DNA of 64,000 nucleotides from Clostridiales bacterium 1_7_47FAA (GTDB taxonomy: Bacteria; Bacillota; Clostridia; Lachnospirales; Lachnospiraceae): contig DS990260.1 of the NCBI GenBank assembly GCA_000155435.1, positions 345,318 to 409,317 of the forward strand, read 5' to 3'. Of the stretch, positions 18,479-27,362 are shown one piece after another. Within the stretch, counting starts at the first letter, position 1; each line of letters opens with the position of its first letter. The position numbers and the translations under genes are program-made. Under the pieces are notes generated by a model. The model was given only the letters and a program-made list of their open reading frames with translations, was not told where the DNA came from and did not search any database.

Positions 18479-19780
18479 TCACGGCCCAGTCCCAGTCCCC
18501 GCCGGGGCCTCTGTCTCCGATGGCAGCGCAGCCTCTGTTTCCGGCGGCAATGCAGCCCTGGACTCAGCAATCTCCTGTTCCTCTGCAGCAGCCTCCTCCG
18601 GCGTCAGAAGACCGCCATAATGGTAGGATACCCCTGCATCCCACAATATCCACTCATCATATCCCGAATCATAGACAGCCTGGATCTGCTGGCGCACCTG
18701 CTCATCCCCATAATCAATATAATCCTTGAGATAAGAAGCTGTAAAATCCTGCAGCCACGGACGCACGACCGCCTGTCCCGCATCTTCCTTCCTGGAAGCC
18801 TTCAGCAATGTCGCGGAATCCTTCAAGGCATGCCTGATAGTATCATACGGCTGCGCGTCCGGATTTGCAATACCAAAATTACCCGGGCCGTAATGGGAAG
18901 GATAAATCATGGGACAGATATAGTCAAGATGCTCAGCCATATCCCCATATTCCTGGCCCACGGCCGCCGCATCCTCTTCGCTTCTCATGATGGTCCCAAA
19001 CACATCCGCGGACACCAAAAGCCCTTCCTCTGCCAGTTCATCATATGCATAGCTGACGAATTCCGTAATGGCCTGGGTCTTGTCACGCCCCCCGGTATCA
19101 GCCTCATCAAACACCACGTCCTTCATGGTCTTATCCACGGCAAACCGGATATAATCGAACTGGATTTCCTTAAAGCCCATCTCCCCGGCCTTCTTAGACA
19201 CCTCTACCAGATAATCCCATACTTCCTTCTTATATGGGTTTACCCAGGCCAGTCCCTTATTATCCCGGTAAATGCTGCCATCCGCCACATGCAGGCTCCA
19301 CTCCGGCTTCTGCTCCGCCAGATACGGATCCCTGAATGCCACCACCCTGGCAATGGGATAAATCCCATGCTCCTCCAGCTTGCGGATCAGCCCCGGAAGA
19401 TCCCCAATAAATGCCTGGCAGGCCCCAATCTCATTCACAGTAGGTGAATCCATATCAAACGTAATACGGCCCTGGTCATCCTTCACGTCGATAACCACCG
19501 CATTCAGTTCCGTCCGGTCAATCTCCTCAATGATTTTATCCATCATATCACCGGTTCCCGCCACATAAGCAGACACATAGATGCCCTTCACCTTCACCCG
19601 GTCCCTGGGGGGATACTTGGAAATAGTGATGGCCTCTGCAGGCTCCGCCGCCTCCTGAGCCTGCCCTGTCTCCGGTTCCGTCCGGCTTTCCTCTGCCATC
19701 GTCATCTCCTCAGACGGCTCATAACGGGTACATCCGGTTAAAATCAATGCAATGATACCTGCTGCTATCCACCTTTTCAT
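18479..19780 (-). CDS. Lipoprotein with putative glycoside-hydrolase-like (DUF4015) barrel
   Basis: A 433-residue lipoprotein (ALILTGCT lipobox). After an acidic linker, residues about 65-400 match the predicted TIM-barrel family once called DUF4015: [47 protein letters not shown] and [11 protein letters not shown]. Family members are thought to act on polysaccharide or cell wall, but no substrate is proven. The C-terminal 35 residues are a Glu/Thr/Pro-rich tail with PSETEA repeats. It heads the DUF1653-uvrC run, with a promoter about 100 nt upstream. Confidence 0.86.
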   Translation of the reverse strand: MKRWIAAGIIALILTGCTRYEPSEEMTMAEESRTEPETGQAQEAAEPAEAITISKYPPRDRVKVKGIYVSAYVAGTGDMMDKIIEEIDRTELNAVVIDVKDDQGRITFDMDSPTVNEIGACQAFIGDLPGLIRKLEEHGIYPIARVVAFRDPYLAEQKPEWSLHVADGSIYRDNKGLAWVNPYKKEVWDYLVEVSKKAGEMGFKEIQFDYIRFAVDKTMKDVVFDEADTGGRDKTQAITEFVSYAYDELAEEGLLVSADVFGTIMRSEEDAAAVGQEYGDMAEHLDYICPMIYPSHYGPGNFGIANPDAQPYDTIRHALKDSATLLKASRKEDAGQAVVRPWLQDFTASYLKDYIDYGDEQVRQQIQAVYDSGYDEWILWDAGVSYHYGGLLTPEEAAAEEQEIAESRAALPPETEAALPSETEAPAGTGTGP

Positions 19781-19879
19781 ACGTAACCTCTGTCTTCCTC
19801 ATTCTTATGCTATCTATCCTCAAAAGGCAAATGCCTGTAAGTCCGGTGAATCCGGTAATTTCTTCCATTCGTTCCCACT

Positions 19880-19908
19880 ATAATAGCATAATCCTGTGGA
19901 TTTGTACA
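19880..19908 (-). promoter_or_regulatory. Promoter for the glycoside-hydrolase-like lipoprotein
   Basis: Minus strand TGTACA (19908-19903), 17-bp spacer, TATTAT (19885-19880) preceded by TGC, giving an extended -10. The 363-nt gap 19781-20143 otherwise holds only the terminator at 19992-20045. Confidence 0.6.
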
Positions 19909-19991
19909 TAAAATATGACATTTTTGTTACGATTTCATTAATTTCTCCCACTTTCTGTAAAATACTAAATAGTTCCTCAGGTTCTGGCAGC

Positions 19992-20045
19992 ATAAAAGAC
20001 GGGGTGGATTCTGCCGTCAAAACCAGAAATCTCCCCGTCTTTTAT
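19992..20045 (-). terminator. Strong terminator after the mannitol-dehydrogenase-family gene
   Basis: Arms 19992-20004 and 20033-20045 pair perfectly over 13 bp, with A/T-rich outer ends that give T-runs in both directions. A 66-residue open frame running through it is not considered a gene. Confidence 0.8.
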
Positions 20046-20143
20046 ATTGTCAGGCCTTAGAAACTATCCCTGCAAAGCCCAGGGTCCCGGCCCAGCCGTC
20101 CGCCCTGGCCCGCTTCGCAGACGCGGCCCCGCGCAGTCCGCCC

Positions 20144-21763
20144 TCACGCTTCCTGCAGATGTTTCCTAAGCGCCTTCCTGACAGCGCCCTTCCCCGCAAT
20201 CAGTTCAGCAAAGATATCCTCAGTATATCCGCCCAGCCCTGCTTCATACAGATCCACGCCAAATATGGCGGCGTTGCTCAAAATCGGCTGGAGAACGGCA
20301 TGGACATCGCAGGGCTCCCCTACTTTGACGCCCTTCAGTTTTTCTGCCAGCTCCCCGTACATCGGGTCAGGGCTGACTGTAAATGAATTGCCTTCATCAT
20401 CCACGCCCAGAAGATAACGGCACCATCCAGCCTGCACCATGGGAATGAACTTAAGGGACCTGACATCCAGTTCCGGTCTTGCAAGATACTCCTTAATGGT
20501 TTCCCCGAAGCGGATGGACAGCTTCTGGGATGTATCGCATGCAATCCTCTGCGGCGTATCCGGCATGAATGGATTGGGGACACGGATTTTAAGCACCTCG
20601 TCAATGAATTTCCTAGGTGACAGGATGCCCGGGTCGGTCACTACCGGCAGACCTTCCCTATAGCCAATCAGCTCCACCAGTTTAACCAGGTCCCCGTCCT
20701 TCATCTCTTCGCTGATCTTCGTGTATCCCAACAGGCATCCATACACTGCCAGCGTTGTGTGAAGGGGGTTCAGGCAGGTGCAGACCTTCATGCGCTCCAC
20801 TTTCTCCACCGTATCCCTGGTCGTGAACATGACGCCTGCCTGTTCCAGGGCCGGGCGTCCATTGGGGAACGCGTCCTCAATCACCAGGTACTCCGCCTCT
20901 TCCGCGTTGACAAAGGGCGCCACGTAAGTGTTCCTGCTTGTGACAATGCTTTCTGTGTCGGTAAAACCTGCAGCTTCCAGCATTTCCTTAACACTGTCAT
21001 CCGGGCGTGGGGTGATTTTATCTATCATGCTCCATGGGAAGGACACACGGGCAGGATCCTCAATGTACTCCAGGAATCCCCGGACCGCCTTTCCGTTTTC
21101 CGTCCAGGCTTTTGCATAGGCATCCACTGCCGCAAACAGCTTATCGCCGTTGTGTGAGCAGTTATCCATGCTTACCAGGGCCAGAGGCGCTGCACCATGG
21201 GTATATCTCCAGTGGCACAGGGATACCAGTTTTCCGATATAGCTGTCCGCCATATCCGGGCCAGCCTCAAAATCCCCAGCTACATCCTGACGGTAAGAGC
21301 CGTCGGGGGATGTGATGCCGTATCCCTTTTCCGTGATGGTGAAGCTGGCCATCTGAAGGGTGCTGCTTGCGAAAATATCCTTCAGGCGGTTCCAGTCAGC
21401 CTCATCCTGACGGTCCACGGCCAGCGACTCCGCAAGGCTGCCGATTACTGTTTTCTCAATGGTCCCGTTGGCTTTCAGGGTTACAAGCAGGCTTAAATCA
21501 TCCTGGGGTCTGTATGCCTTCTTAATGATTTCATAATCATAGCCCTCTGCCACGATGATCCCGGTTTTCTCCACGCCCTCATCTAAAAGCTTCTGCTGAA
21601 GCGCCGCCGGAAATGCGCGGAAGATATTGCCCGCACCGAAATGTACCCACCGGGGGCATTCCTTCGTGGCTTCCTTCATGGCATCCCTGTCAAATCCAGG
21701 CAGCCTGATTCCTGCCTTTTCCCACTGCTCCCTGTCCTTCAGTTCACTGTCTAATAAATGCAT
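20144..21763 (-). CDS. Mannitol dehydrogenase family oxidoreductase (fructuronate reductase/UxuB-like)
   Basis: A 539-residue long-chain polyol dehydrogenase. The Rossmann start is HFGAGNIFRAF, followed by SMDNCSHNG, FPWSMIDKITPR and the catalytic-domain pattern KVCTCLNPLHTTLAVYGCLLG. The family reduces fructuronate or tagaturonate, or interconverts mannitol and fructose, with NAD(P)H. The length and TSRNTYVAPF segment resemble the fructuronate-reductase branch common in Clostridia, but the exact substrate is not settled. AGGAGGG precedes ATG 21763. It appears monocistronic, flanked by terminators. Confidence 0.88.
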   Translation of the reverse strand: MHLLDSELKDREQWEKAGIRLPGFDRDAMKEATKECPRWVHFGAGNIFRAFPAALQQKLLDEGVEKTGIIVAEGYDYEIIKKAYRPQDDLSLLVTLKANGTIEKTVIGSLAESLAVDRQDEADWNRLKDIFASSTLQMASFTITEKGYGITSPDGSYRQDVAGDFEAGPDMADSYIGKLVSLCHWRYTHGAAPLALVSMDNCSHNGDKLFAAVDAYAKAWTENGKAVRGFLEYIEDPARVSFPWSMIDKITPRPDDSVKEMLEAAGFTDTESIVTSRNTYVAPFVNAEEAEYLVIEDAFPNGRPALEQAGVMFTTRDTVEKVERMKVCTCLNPLHTTLAVYGCLLGYTKISEEMKDGDLVKLVELIGYREGLPVVTDPGILSPRKFIDEVLKIRVPNPFMPDTPQRIACDTSQKLSIRFGETIKEYLARPELDVRSLKFIPMVQAGWCRYLLGVDDEGNSFTVSPDPMYGELAEKLKGVKVGEPCDVHAVLQPILSNAAIFGVDLYEAGLGGYTEDIFAELIAGKGAVRKALRKHLQEA

Positions 21764-21958
21764 AGCCTTTCCCTCCTGAATGAATGATACTGACCAATAT
21801 TGTTATTTGCGCGTTCCTGAAACTCATGGTTTTATCTTATCACCCTGAAAAGGAATAAGCCATGTCCCTTTTTGCCGACTATATTGCAAAACTTGCGGTA
21901 CCATTCCCGCTGGGAAATATAGGGTGGGACCCAGGAGCATACCATGGAAGGAGGTAAC

Positions 21959-21986
21959 AAAAAAAGACCTGGCCGCCCGGTCTTTT
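21959..21986 (-). terminator. Terminator after the 47-residue peptide gene
   Basis: AAAAGACC (21962-21969) pairs with GGTCTTTT (21979-21986) around a GC-rich loop; on the minus strand a run of seven T follows. Confidence 0.8.
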
Positions 21987-22011
21987 CCTGTTATATTGCC
22001 TTGCCTTACTT

Positions 22012-22155
22012 TTACTGAATCATCGAAGTTGATACATTGGTATTTTCTTTCTGGTTAAACATACCGTCCGAACTGGCTGCTGTGGCATTAACCATAATCA
22101 GCAGCGCTGCAAGCAGGACCCATGCAAAACTGCCCAGTACCTTCCTGATCTTCAT
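22012..22155 (-). CDS. Small secreted or membrane peptide (47 residues)
   Basis: Supported by a complete expression unit: a TATAAT promoter upstream, AGGAGG nine bases before ATG 22155, and a strong terminator after the stop. The peptide starts MKIRKVLGS, then has a hydrophobic stretch of about 17 residues (FAWVLLAALLIMVNATA) that looks like a signal peptide with possible cleavage after ATA. A polar tail (SSDGMFNQKENTNVSTSMIQ) follows. There is no Cys, so it does not fit the cyclic-lactone autoinducer family. Function unknown; a signalling peptide or small membrane protein are both possible. Confidence 0.7.
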   Translation of the reverse strand: MKIRKVLGSFAWVLLAALLIMVNATAASSDGMFNQKENTNVSTSMIQ

Positions 22156-22230
22156 CTTACTCCGCCTCCTGGATTCGATTCATAAGCATATACTTCACCT
22201 TTTTGCTGCTTAGTCTAAGTCCGTTATCTT

Positions 22231-22258
22231 ATTATACAAACTTTTTCAAAAAAAGCAA
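22231..22258 (-). promoter_or_regulatory. Promoter for the 47-residue peptide
   Basis: Minus strand TTGCTT (22258-22253), 16-bp spacer, TATAAT (22236-22231). The 386-nt gap 22156-22541 also holds the leader of the divergent Xre gene and a 16-bp palindrome. Confidence 0.65.
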
Positions 22259-22382
22259 GTCCTATTCCTCTTACGCTGTCTTACTTTTTCCTTAAAACAC
22301 TGGAAAATACATATATTTTTTTAATATAAAGGGGAATAGGAATCAATCCTTCGTTCTTTAAATAGATGTTTGACCTGCAAGA

Positions 22383-22398
22383 TCAGGCCATGGCCTGA
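22383..22398. repeat. 16-bp perfect palindrome, possible operator
   Basis: TCAGGCCATGGCCTGA is a perfect palindrome between the divergent peptide gene and the Xre-type regulator, about 145 nt before the regulator start. It may be a binding site for that regulator, but nothing else ties them together. Confidence 0.4.
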
Positions 22399-22541
22399 AA
22401 ACGCTGTTTTTATCCCCTCAAGGAAATATCCCTGTGAAAATTTTCACCATTTTGAACGGTAAATTCTGCGTTATTTCAATACGGGAGCCTGGTTTTAAGT
22501 TAAACTTTAAATACTTATATCACAAGAAAAGAGGAAACACC

Positions 22542-22760
22542 GTGATTACATACGAACCTTTTTGGAACACCCTAAAACAGTCTGAGGAATCTACCTATAC
22601 TCTGATTTATAATCATAACCTGTCAAGTTCCACCATTGACCGCCTGCGCAAGAATAAACCTCTGAGCACCACCACCATCAATGACCTCTGCCGGATACTG
22701 AACTGTGATATTGATGACATCATCACCTACAGACGTTCCGAAACAGATCAGGCGCTGTAA
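22542..22760 (+). CDS. Small Xre/Cro-type DNA-binding protein
   Basis: A 72-residue protein consisting of little more than one helix-turn-helix: FWNTLKQSEESTYTLIYN, recognition region SSSTIDRLRKNKPLSTTT, and closing helix NDLCRILNCDIDDII. This is the single-domain Cro/CI form that is widespread in Clostridia. The start is GTG 22542 with GAGGAA upstream; an in-frame ATG at 22434 lies in an A/T-rich leader and lacks a ribosome site. Divergent from the 47-residue peptide gene, which it might regulate (inference). Confidence 0.82.
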   Translation: MITYEPFWNTLKQSEESTYTLIYNHNLSSSTIDRLRKNKPLSTTTINDLCRILNCDIDDIITYRRSETDQAL

Positions 22761-22811
22761 TCCCGCGCCCACTTCAGTATTCCATGGGGAATCACGTCCA
22801 AAACAGCCCAT

Positions 22812-22872
22812 TGACGGGAAAAAGGCGGGCTGCCTTGTTTGGGATGCTACCCGTCAGACAACTCCGCCTTTT
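22812..22872. terminator. Bidirectional terminator with interleaved stems
   Basis: AAAAGGCGG (22820-22828) pairs with CCGCCTTTT (22864-22872), with T-runs on both strands, between the convergent Xre gene and the TDG-repeat lipoprotein. A second pair, TGACGGG (22812-22818) with CCCGTCA (22850-22856), interleaves with the first in pseudoknot order. Confidence 0.7.
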
Positions 22873-22887
22873 AATCTGTATACTATC

Positions 22888-23565
22888 CTATCTGCTTCTC
22901 CCTGCTATCTCAACAGCCAGTTTTGCCACCGAATCCACTGCAGACACCGCGTCATCTTCCCACAGCGCAAACAGCGTCCCATTGTACCCCCATGTGGCAA
23001 GCACACCGGGTATATCGGAATTTTCTATTGTAACCTCCACCGTGATGATAATTTCAGTCCCATCCTCCGACTTGGCTGTCCATGTCCCTTTCCTGCTGTC
23101 ATCAAACATATAGTAGAATACGGACGGGTCCCCGTCCTCTTCCCTGGATGCGCGTAGTATGGCGTCTGAATCCGTTATCCCGTCATGGAACATGACCTGC
23201 TCCACAGTTCCTTCCTCCGTACTGTAGACCGGGTCCATGCACCAGTTTTCATTTTGCGGAAGTCCTATTATTATCCCGTCCTCTTTCCCTGCCTCAGATT
23301 CCTCTAAATCCTCATGGGATTCTGCCGTTCCATCCGTTCCATCCGTTCCATCCGTCCCATCCGTTCCATCCGTTCCATCCTCCCCGTCATCAGCCGCCGC
23401 GCCGTGATACCCATCCGTACTTTCTGCTTCTGTCCGGGCAGATGTCACAGCCGTACTGTCCTTTGCCGCACCGCTGCCTGGTCCGCAGGCCGTAACCAGC
23501 ATGGCAGCTGACAGTGCCACCGGCAGCACCGCCGGCGCCAGGGCTGACCTTATCCAAGATTTCAT
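22888..23565 (-). CDS. Lipoprotein with Thr-Asp-Gly repeat linker
   Basis: A 225-residue lipoprotein: signal peptide with lipobox LVTACG, an acidic low-complexity linker containing six TDG units, then a globular domain of about 120 residues (MFDDSRKGTWTAKSEDGTEI, FALWEDDAVSAVDSVAKLA). I do not recognise the domain. The start is ATG 23565 behind GGAAGGAGG; the frame extends upstream to 23625 without support. It lies 160 nt downstream of the sucrose hydrolase gene on the same strand but has its own gap. Confidence 0.75.
   Translation of the reverse strand: MKSWIRSALAPAVLPVALSAAMLVTACGPGSGAAKDSTAVTSARTEAESTDGYHGAAADDGEDGTDGTDGTDGTDGTDGTAESHEDLEESEAGKEDGIIIGLPQNENWCMDPVYSTEEGTVEQVMFHDGITDSDAILRASREEDGDPSVFYYMFDDSRKGTWTAKSEDGTEIIITVEVTIENSDIPGVLATWGYNGTLFALWEDDAVSAVDSVAKLAVEIAGRSR
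23325..23378 (-). repeat. Six tandem 9-bp units encoding TDG
   Basis: Six in-frame copies of a 9-bp unit (plus-strand CCGTTCCAT, one copy with a single C variant) lie head to tail. Copy-number change would lengthen or shorten the lipoprotein linker without a frameshift. Confidence 0.9.
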
Positions 23566-23726
23566 CCGTTCTCCTCCTTCCATATGATGCACCGCAGCCA
23601 TATGTTTTTTGTAAATGCAGTCCATACAGTACCAGTTTAATGCCTGTACTTTCCGGTGTCAAATAAAAGCGGATGACTGATTGAATTCTTTCATGGGTGT
23701 CTGTCATTCATATCTTCCGATATATT

Positions 23727-25178
23727 CTACTGATATATAAAACCCGACAGGTCATATAGTACCGCCGTCCCTGTACATTCCCCCTCCAGCCGGATCTTGC
23801 CCTCAAGGCCGTATACCCTGGTGGTAAAGACTTCCCTGCCTTGATTTACAAATATCTCCAGCGAAGACGTATCAGAGAATATCTGCAGTTCCCGCAGTTC
23901 CTCAAGACGGACACAACGTTTTGTCCTGCCGGAGCCTGCATTTCCCATATCCAGGGTCAGAAGGCCGTCCTCATACGTCAGGGTAACCCCCTGGCGGAGT
24001 GTCAGGCGCATGTGTCCGCAGGATTCAAAACGGAAGCAGCCCTCGAACACAATCCCATCCTCCCCGGCCGCATTCAACTGTCCCAGGGCAAATGTCCTCT
24101 CATTGCAGCGCATCTGCTGCAGTTCCCGGACCGGCTCCTGGACAAGGCGTCCTTCTTTCCAATGCAGGACACGCGGAATGGTCAATGCATGCTGCCATCC
24201 GGCCTGCGTGGTCGGGTTTGTATAATCCGCATCCGGGATTCCCATCCAGCCAATGAGTATACGTCTGCCGCTTTCATCCAAAAAGCTTTGGGGCGCATAG
24301 AAATCGAATCCCCGGTCAACCATGGCAGCGGCATCCAGAGGGATATTCCGGCATATATCATCATCCAGTCCATGGTCCAGGCCCATGACCGTGCACTGAT
24401 GTACATTCCAATAATCCACGCCGCTGGGTTCAACCCCCTGGGGACAGCAGATGAGGCACAGCTGGCCGTCCAGCTCGAACAGGTCCGGGCACTCCCACAT
24501 ATATCCAAATGTTTCCTTGGTGGTAATCCTGCCATGATATTTCCAGGACCTTAAATCCGGGGACTCATATAACAGCACCAGACCCTTACCATGTGCATCC
24601 CTGGCTCCCAGCGCCATATAATACATCCGTCCCCTCTTAAATATCTTCGGGTCCCGTATATGGCAGCTCATATCCCCGGGATAATCCTCATTGCCCAGCA
24701 ATAATTTCTTTTCAGTGAACCGGAAGCCGTCCCTGCTGTCAAAGCTGATTGTATTGCTTTCCCTGCCATCCATAATATAGTCATAATCATCCCGGTCAAA
24801 CCGTTTCACATTGCCTGTATAGAAATAGTGGATGGTACCGTCCTCCACAAAAGCGGAGCCTGAATACACGCCATGGGCGTCCAAATCCGTATCCGGGAAC
24901 AGGACAGGTTCCTCATTGGTATAACGGACAAAATCCGTTGTGGTATAATGCCCCCACAGTTTAATCCCGCCCGTGGGCTCAAAGGGCGTATATTGATAAT
25001 AGATATGGTACAGTCCGTCCATCTGGCACAGGCCGTTGGGGTCATTAAGCCAGCCCGTTTCCGGCATCAGATGGAATCTCAGCCGTCTTGGGTCGGACGC
25101 CACCCGTTCCCTGTATTCCTGATTCTCCTGATACCATTTCTCATAATCTTTCCTGAATACCTTACGATACTTTTCCAC
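23727..25178 (-). CDS. scrB: Sucrose-6-phosphate hydrolase, GH32
   Basis: Cleaves sucrose 6-phosphate delivered by the PTS into glucose 6-phosphate and fructose. The 483 residues follow the GH32 five-bladed propeller plus C-terminal sandwich: WLNDPNG with the nucleophile Asp, FVEDGTIHYFYTGN, RDPKIF with the transition-state Asp, and WECPDLF with the acid/base Glu. No signal peptide, so cytoplasmic as expected for the phosphorylated substrate. It starts 23 nt downstream of the PTS gene and is in the scrA-scrB operon under scrR control. Confidence 0.95.
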   Translation of the reverse strand: MEKYRKVFRKDYEKWYQENQEYRERVASDPRRLRFHLMPETGWLNDPNGLCQMDGLYHIYYQYTPFEPTGGIKLWGHYTTTDFVRYTNEEPVLFPDTDLDAHGVYSGSAFVEDGTIHYFYTGNVKRFDRDDYDYIMDGRESNTISFDSRDGFRFTEKKLLLGNEDYPGDMSCHIRDPKIFKRGRMYYMALGARDAHGKGLVLLYESPDLRSWKYHGRITTKETFGYMWECPDLFELDGQLCLICCPQGVEPSGVDYWNVHQCTVMGLDHGLDDDICRNIPLDAAAMVDRGFDFYAPQSFLDESGRRILIGWMGIPDADYTNPTTQAGWQHALTIPRVLHWKEGRLVQEPVRELQQMRCNERTFALGQLNAAGEDGIVFEGCFRFESCGHMRLTLRQGVTLTYEDGLLTLDMGNAGSGRTKRCVRLEELRELQIFSDTSSLEIFVNQGREVFTTRVYGLEGKIRLEGECTGTAVLYDLSGFIYQ

Positions 25179-25201
25179 CTGCGTCCTCCTGATGTCTTAT
25201 T

Positions 25202-27178
25202 TTATCTGCGCACCGCCATTGCCCTGGTCCCTGCATCCGCCCCGGCCAAAGGATATACCTCTGTCTTCAGGCCCCCGCCCTCCGGCAGGATCATCATGGT
25301 CTGGGGATTCAGGCCCTTTTCTTTTATCAGCTTTAAATCAGCCAGAATCAGCTTATCCCCGCGCTTTACTTTATCTCCCTGGGCCACATATGCCTCAAAT
25401 CCGGCTCCGTCCAGCTGCACGGTATTGATACCGATATGGATCAGCACCTCAACTCCCGTATCGGATGTAATCCCCACCGCGTGTTTTGTGGGGAACAGAA
25501 GGCTTATGGTCCCATCGCAGGGCGCATGAACCATTCCATCCTCAGGATTCAATGCGATTCCATCGCCCAATGCCCTGGAAGCAAATACCTCATCCATGGA
25601 CTGGTCCACGGGAAGGATTTCGCCCTTCATGGGAGAATACAGGATAGTGGTGGTTTCTGCATCTCCCGTATGTTCCGCACCTCCCGCGCTTTCCACATCT
25701 TCCGCTTTTTCTATGCCCTCTGCTCTTTTTACTTCTGCCTTCACCGCTGTTTCTGCCTTCACTGCTTTTTTTCCCTCTGGTTTCTCCAGCCCGAACCTCT
25801 TCCAGAACACAATGGTCAGTATAAAGGATACGCCCATGGAAAGCAGGATTCCGATTGCAAAGTTCAGGTAATGGTCAGGTTTCATGGAAATGAATCCCGG
25901 AAGCCCCGCTGCCCCCAATGCCTGGGCCAGGGTCCTGGTTCCCGCCAGGTATGCGCTTCCCACCGCGGAACCTGTCATGGCTGCGTAGAATGGATATTTT
26001 AATTTAAGTGTGACGCCAAACATGGCTGGTTCGGTAATCCCAAGAAGCGCGGATATACCGGAAGCGGAACAGATGGATTTAATCTTGTCGTTCTTTGTCA
26101 TCAGAAGCACGGCCAGGACAGCTGCTCCCTGGGCCACATTATTCATGCTTGCAGTGGAAAAGATGAAGCTGCCTCCTGTATGGGCGCTGTCAGCCAGGAG
26201 CTGTGTCTCAATTGCAATGAAGCTGTGATGCATACCGGTCATGGTAATAGGCGCATACGCAAAACCGAACAGCGCGCCCCCCACCGGCCCAAGGGTATTA
26301 TAAAGCCATGTAATGCCTGCCGCCAGAAGGTTTCCCGCCTCCCTTAAAACAGGGCCTACAAATATGAAGGTGAGGAAGGATGTCACAAGGATGGACAGCA
26401 GGGGCGTGGTCAGGTTATCCAGCCAGGACGGCGTGATCCTGCGAAGCCTCTTCTCAATATTGGCAAGGATCCATGACACGGCCAGTACCGGAAGCACGGT
26501 TCCCTGATAACCGATGGCTGCAATCTGGAATCCGAAAATATTCCACATTGGCGGGTCTGCAATACCGATCTGATATGCATTCAGCAGATCCGGATGGACC
26601 ATTATCATGCCCATGGCCGCGCCCAGGAAGGGATTGCCGCCGAATTTCTTCGTGGCGCTGAATCCAATGAGCACGGGCAGGAATGTAAACGGCGCATTGG
26701 CAAAGGTATTCACGGCCGTTGCCAGGCCCTGCCACTGGGGAAACAGTTCAATGACGGCCTGCCCATTAAACAGGGGCGAGGTAAGCAGGTTATTAAGTCC
26801 CATCAGCAGACCGCCTGCAACGATGGCCGGGATGATGGGCACGAAAATGTCGCTGAGCATCTTAATGAACCGCTGGATCGGGTTGCCTTTTTCCTCCCCG
26901 GCCTCCTTATCCTCCGGTCCCTCCTCCATATTACCCAGCTGCTTCTGTACTTCGGCGCAGACCAGGTTCACGGTACCTGAGCCAAAGATGATCTGGAACT
27001 GGGACTGTGTTAAAAATACCCCCTTCACCCCTTCCAGGTCACTGATTGCCTCCTCATCGCGCAGTTCGTTGTCCTTCAGCTGAAAGCGCAGCCTTGTCGC
27101 ACAATGGGCCACTGATTTAATATTGCTTTTTCCACCAACATACTTAATTACCAGACTTGCGGTTTTTGCATAATCCAT
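25202..27178 (-). CDS. scrA: PTS sucrose-type transporter subunit EIIBCA
   Basis: A single-chain glucose/sucrose-family permease of 658 residues. The EIIB domain (1-85) carries the phospho-Cys in HCATRLRFQL. The membrane EIIC domain spans roughly residues 105-455 with about ten hydrophobic segments (GMHHSFIAIETQL lies in the sugar site region). An Ala/Lys/Glu-rich linker (about 475-520) follows. The C-terminal EIIA domain has the phospho-His segment VEVLIHIGINTVQLDG. It imports and phosphorylates a sugar; sucrose is inferred from the adjacent GH32 enzyme and ScrR-like regulator. Expressed from the promoter at 27229-27257. Confidence 0.93.
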   Translation of the reverse strand: MDYAKTASLVIKYVGGKSNIKSVAHCATRLRFQLKDNELRDEEAISDLEGVKGVFLTQSQFQIIFGSGTVNLVCAEVQKQLGNMEEGPEDKEAGEEKGNPIQRFIKMLSDIFVPIIPAIVAGGLLMGLNNLLTSPLFNGQAVIELFPQWQGLATAVNTFANAPFTFLPVLIGFSATKKFGGNPFLGAAMGMIMVHPDLLNAYQIGIADPPMWNIFGFQIAAIGYQGTVLPVLAVSWILANIEKRLRRITPSWLDNLTTPLLSILVTSFLTFIFVGPVLREAGNLLAAGITWLYNTLGPVGGALFGFAYAPITMTGMHHSFIAIETQLLADSAHTGGSFIFSTASMNNVAQGAAVLAVLLMTKNDKIKSICSASGISALLGITEPAMFGVTLKLKYPFYAAMTGSAVGSAYLAGTRTLAQALGAAGLPGFISMKPDHYLNFAIGILLSMGVSFILTIVFWKRFGLEKPEGKKAVKAETAVKAEVKRAEGIEKAEDVESAGGAEHTGDAETTTILYSPMKGEILPVDQSMDEVFASRALGDGIALNPEDGMVHAPCDGTISLLFPTKHAVGITSDTGVEVLIHIGINTVQLDGAGFEAYVAQGDKVKRGDKLILADLKLIKEKGLNPQTMMILPEGGGLKTEVYPLAGADAGTRAMAVRR

Positions 27179-27208
27179 AACCTTACCTCTTTCTTCTCCT
27201 GTTTTTTT

Positions 27209-27220
27209 GGCATCGGTTCC
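27209..27220 (-). promoter_or_regulatory. ScrR operator O2 at the scrA transcription start
   Basis: Plus-strand GGCATCGGTTCC (minus GGAACCGATGCC), an imperfect LacI-family palindrome directly downstream of the -10 element, where bound repressor would block initiation. Confidence 0.65.
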
Positions 27221-27228
27221 ATAACTAA

Positions 27229-27257
27229 ATATTAATACTTTTACCCATTTATGTCAA
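27229..27257 (-). promoter_or_regulatory. scrA-scrB promoter
   Basis: Minus strand TTGACA (27257-27252), 17-bp spacer, TAATAT (27234-27229). It lies between the two GGAACCGRTGCC operators. Confidence 0.8.
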
Positions 27258-27265
27258 TACTTTAT

Positions 27266-27277
27266 GGCACCGGTTCC
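27266..27277 (-). promoter_or_regulatory. ScrR operator O1 upstream of the scrA promoter
   Basis: Plus-strand GGCACCGGTTCC (minus GGAACCGGTGCC), differing by one base from O2 and located just upstream of the -35 box. Confidence 0.65.
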
Positions 27278-27290
27278 TCTTTTTGAACGT

Positions 27291-27345
27291 AAAAAAATAC
27301 TGCGGTTTTTTATGCATTTTTCACAAAAACACAAGAAAACCGCAG
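27291..27345 (-). terminator. Terminator after scrR
   Basis: CTGCGGTTTT (27300-27309) pairs with AAAACCGCAG (27336-27345); on the minus strand the stem is followed by TATTTTTTT. It insulates scrR from scrA. Confidence 0.8.
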
Positions 27346-27362
27346 CCACTATTCTTATTTTC

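Noticed and set aside
19820-20020. 66-codon minus-strand open frame
   Set aside because: Its start lies inside the strong terminator at 19992-20045, it overlaps the promoter of the next gene, and it has no ribosome site.
22434-22541. N-terminal extension of the Xre protein
   Set aside because: GAGGAA directly precedes GTG 22542, and the extension is A/T-rich and has no ribosome site.
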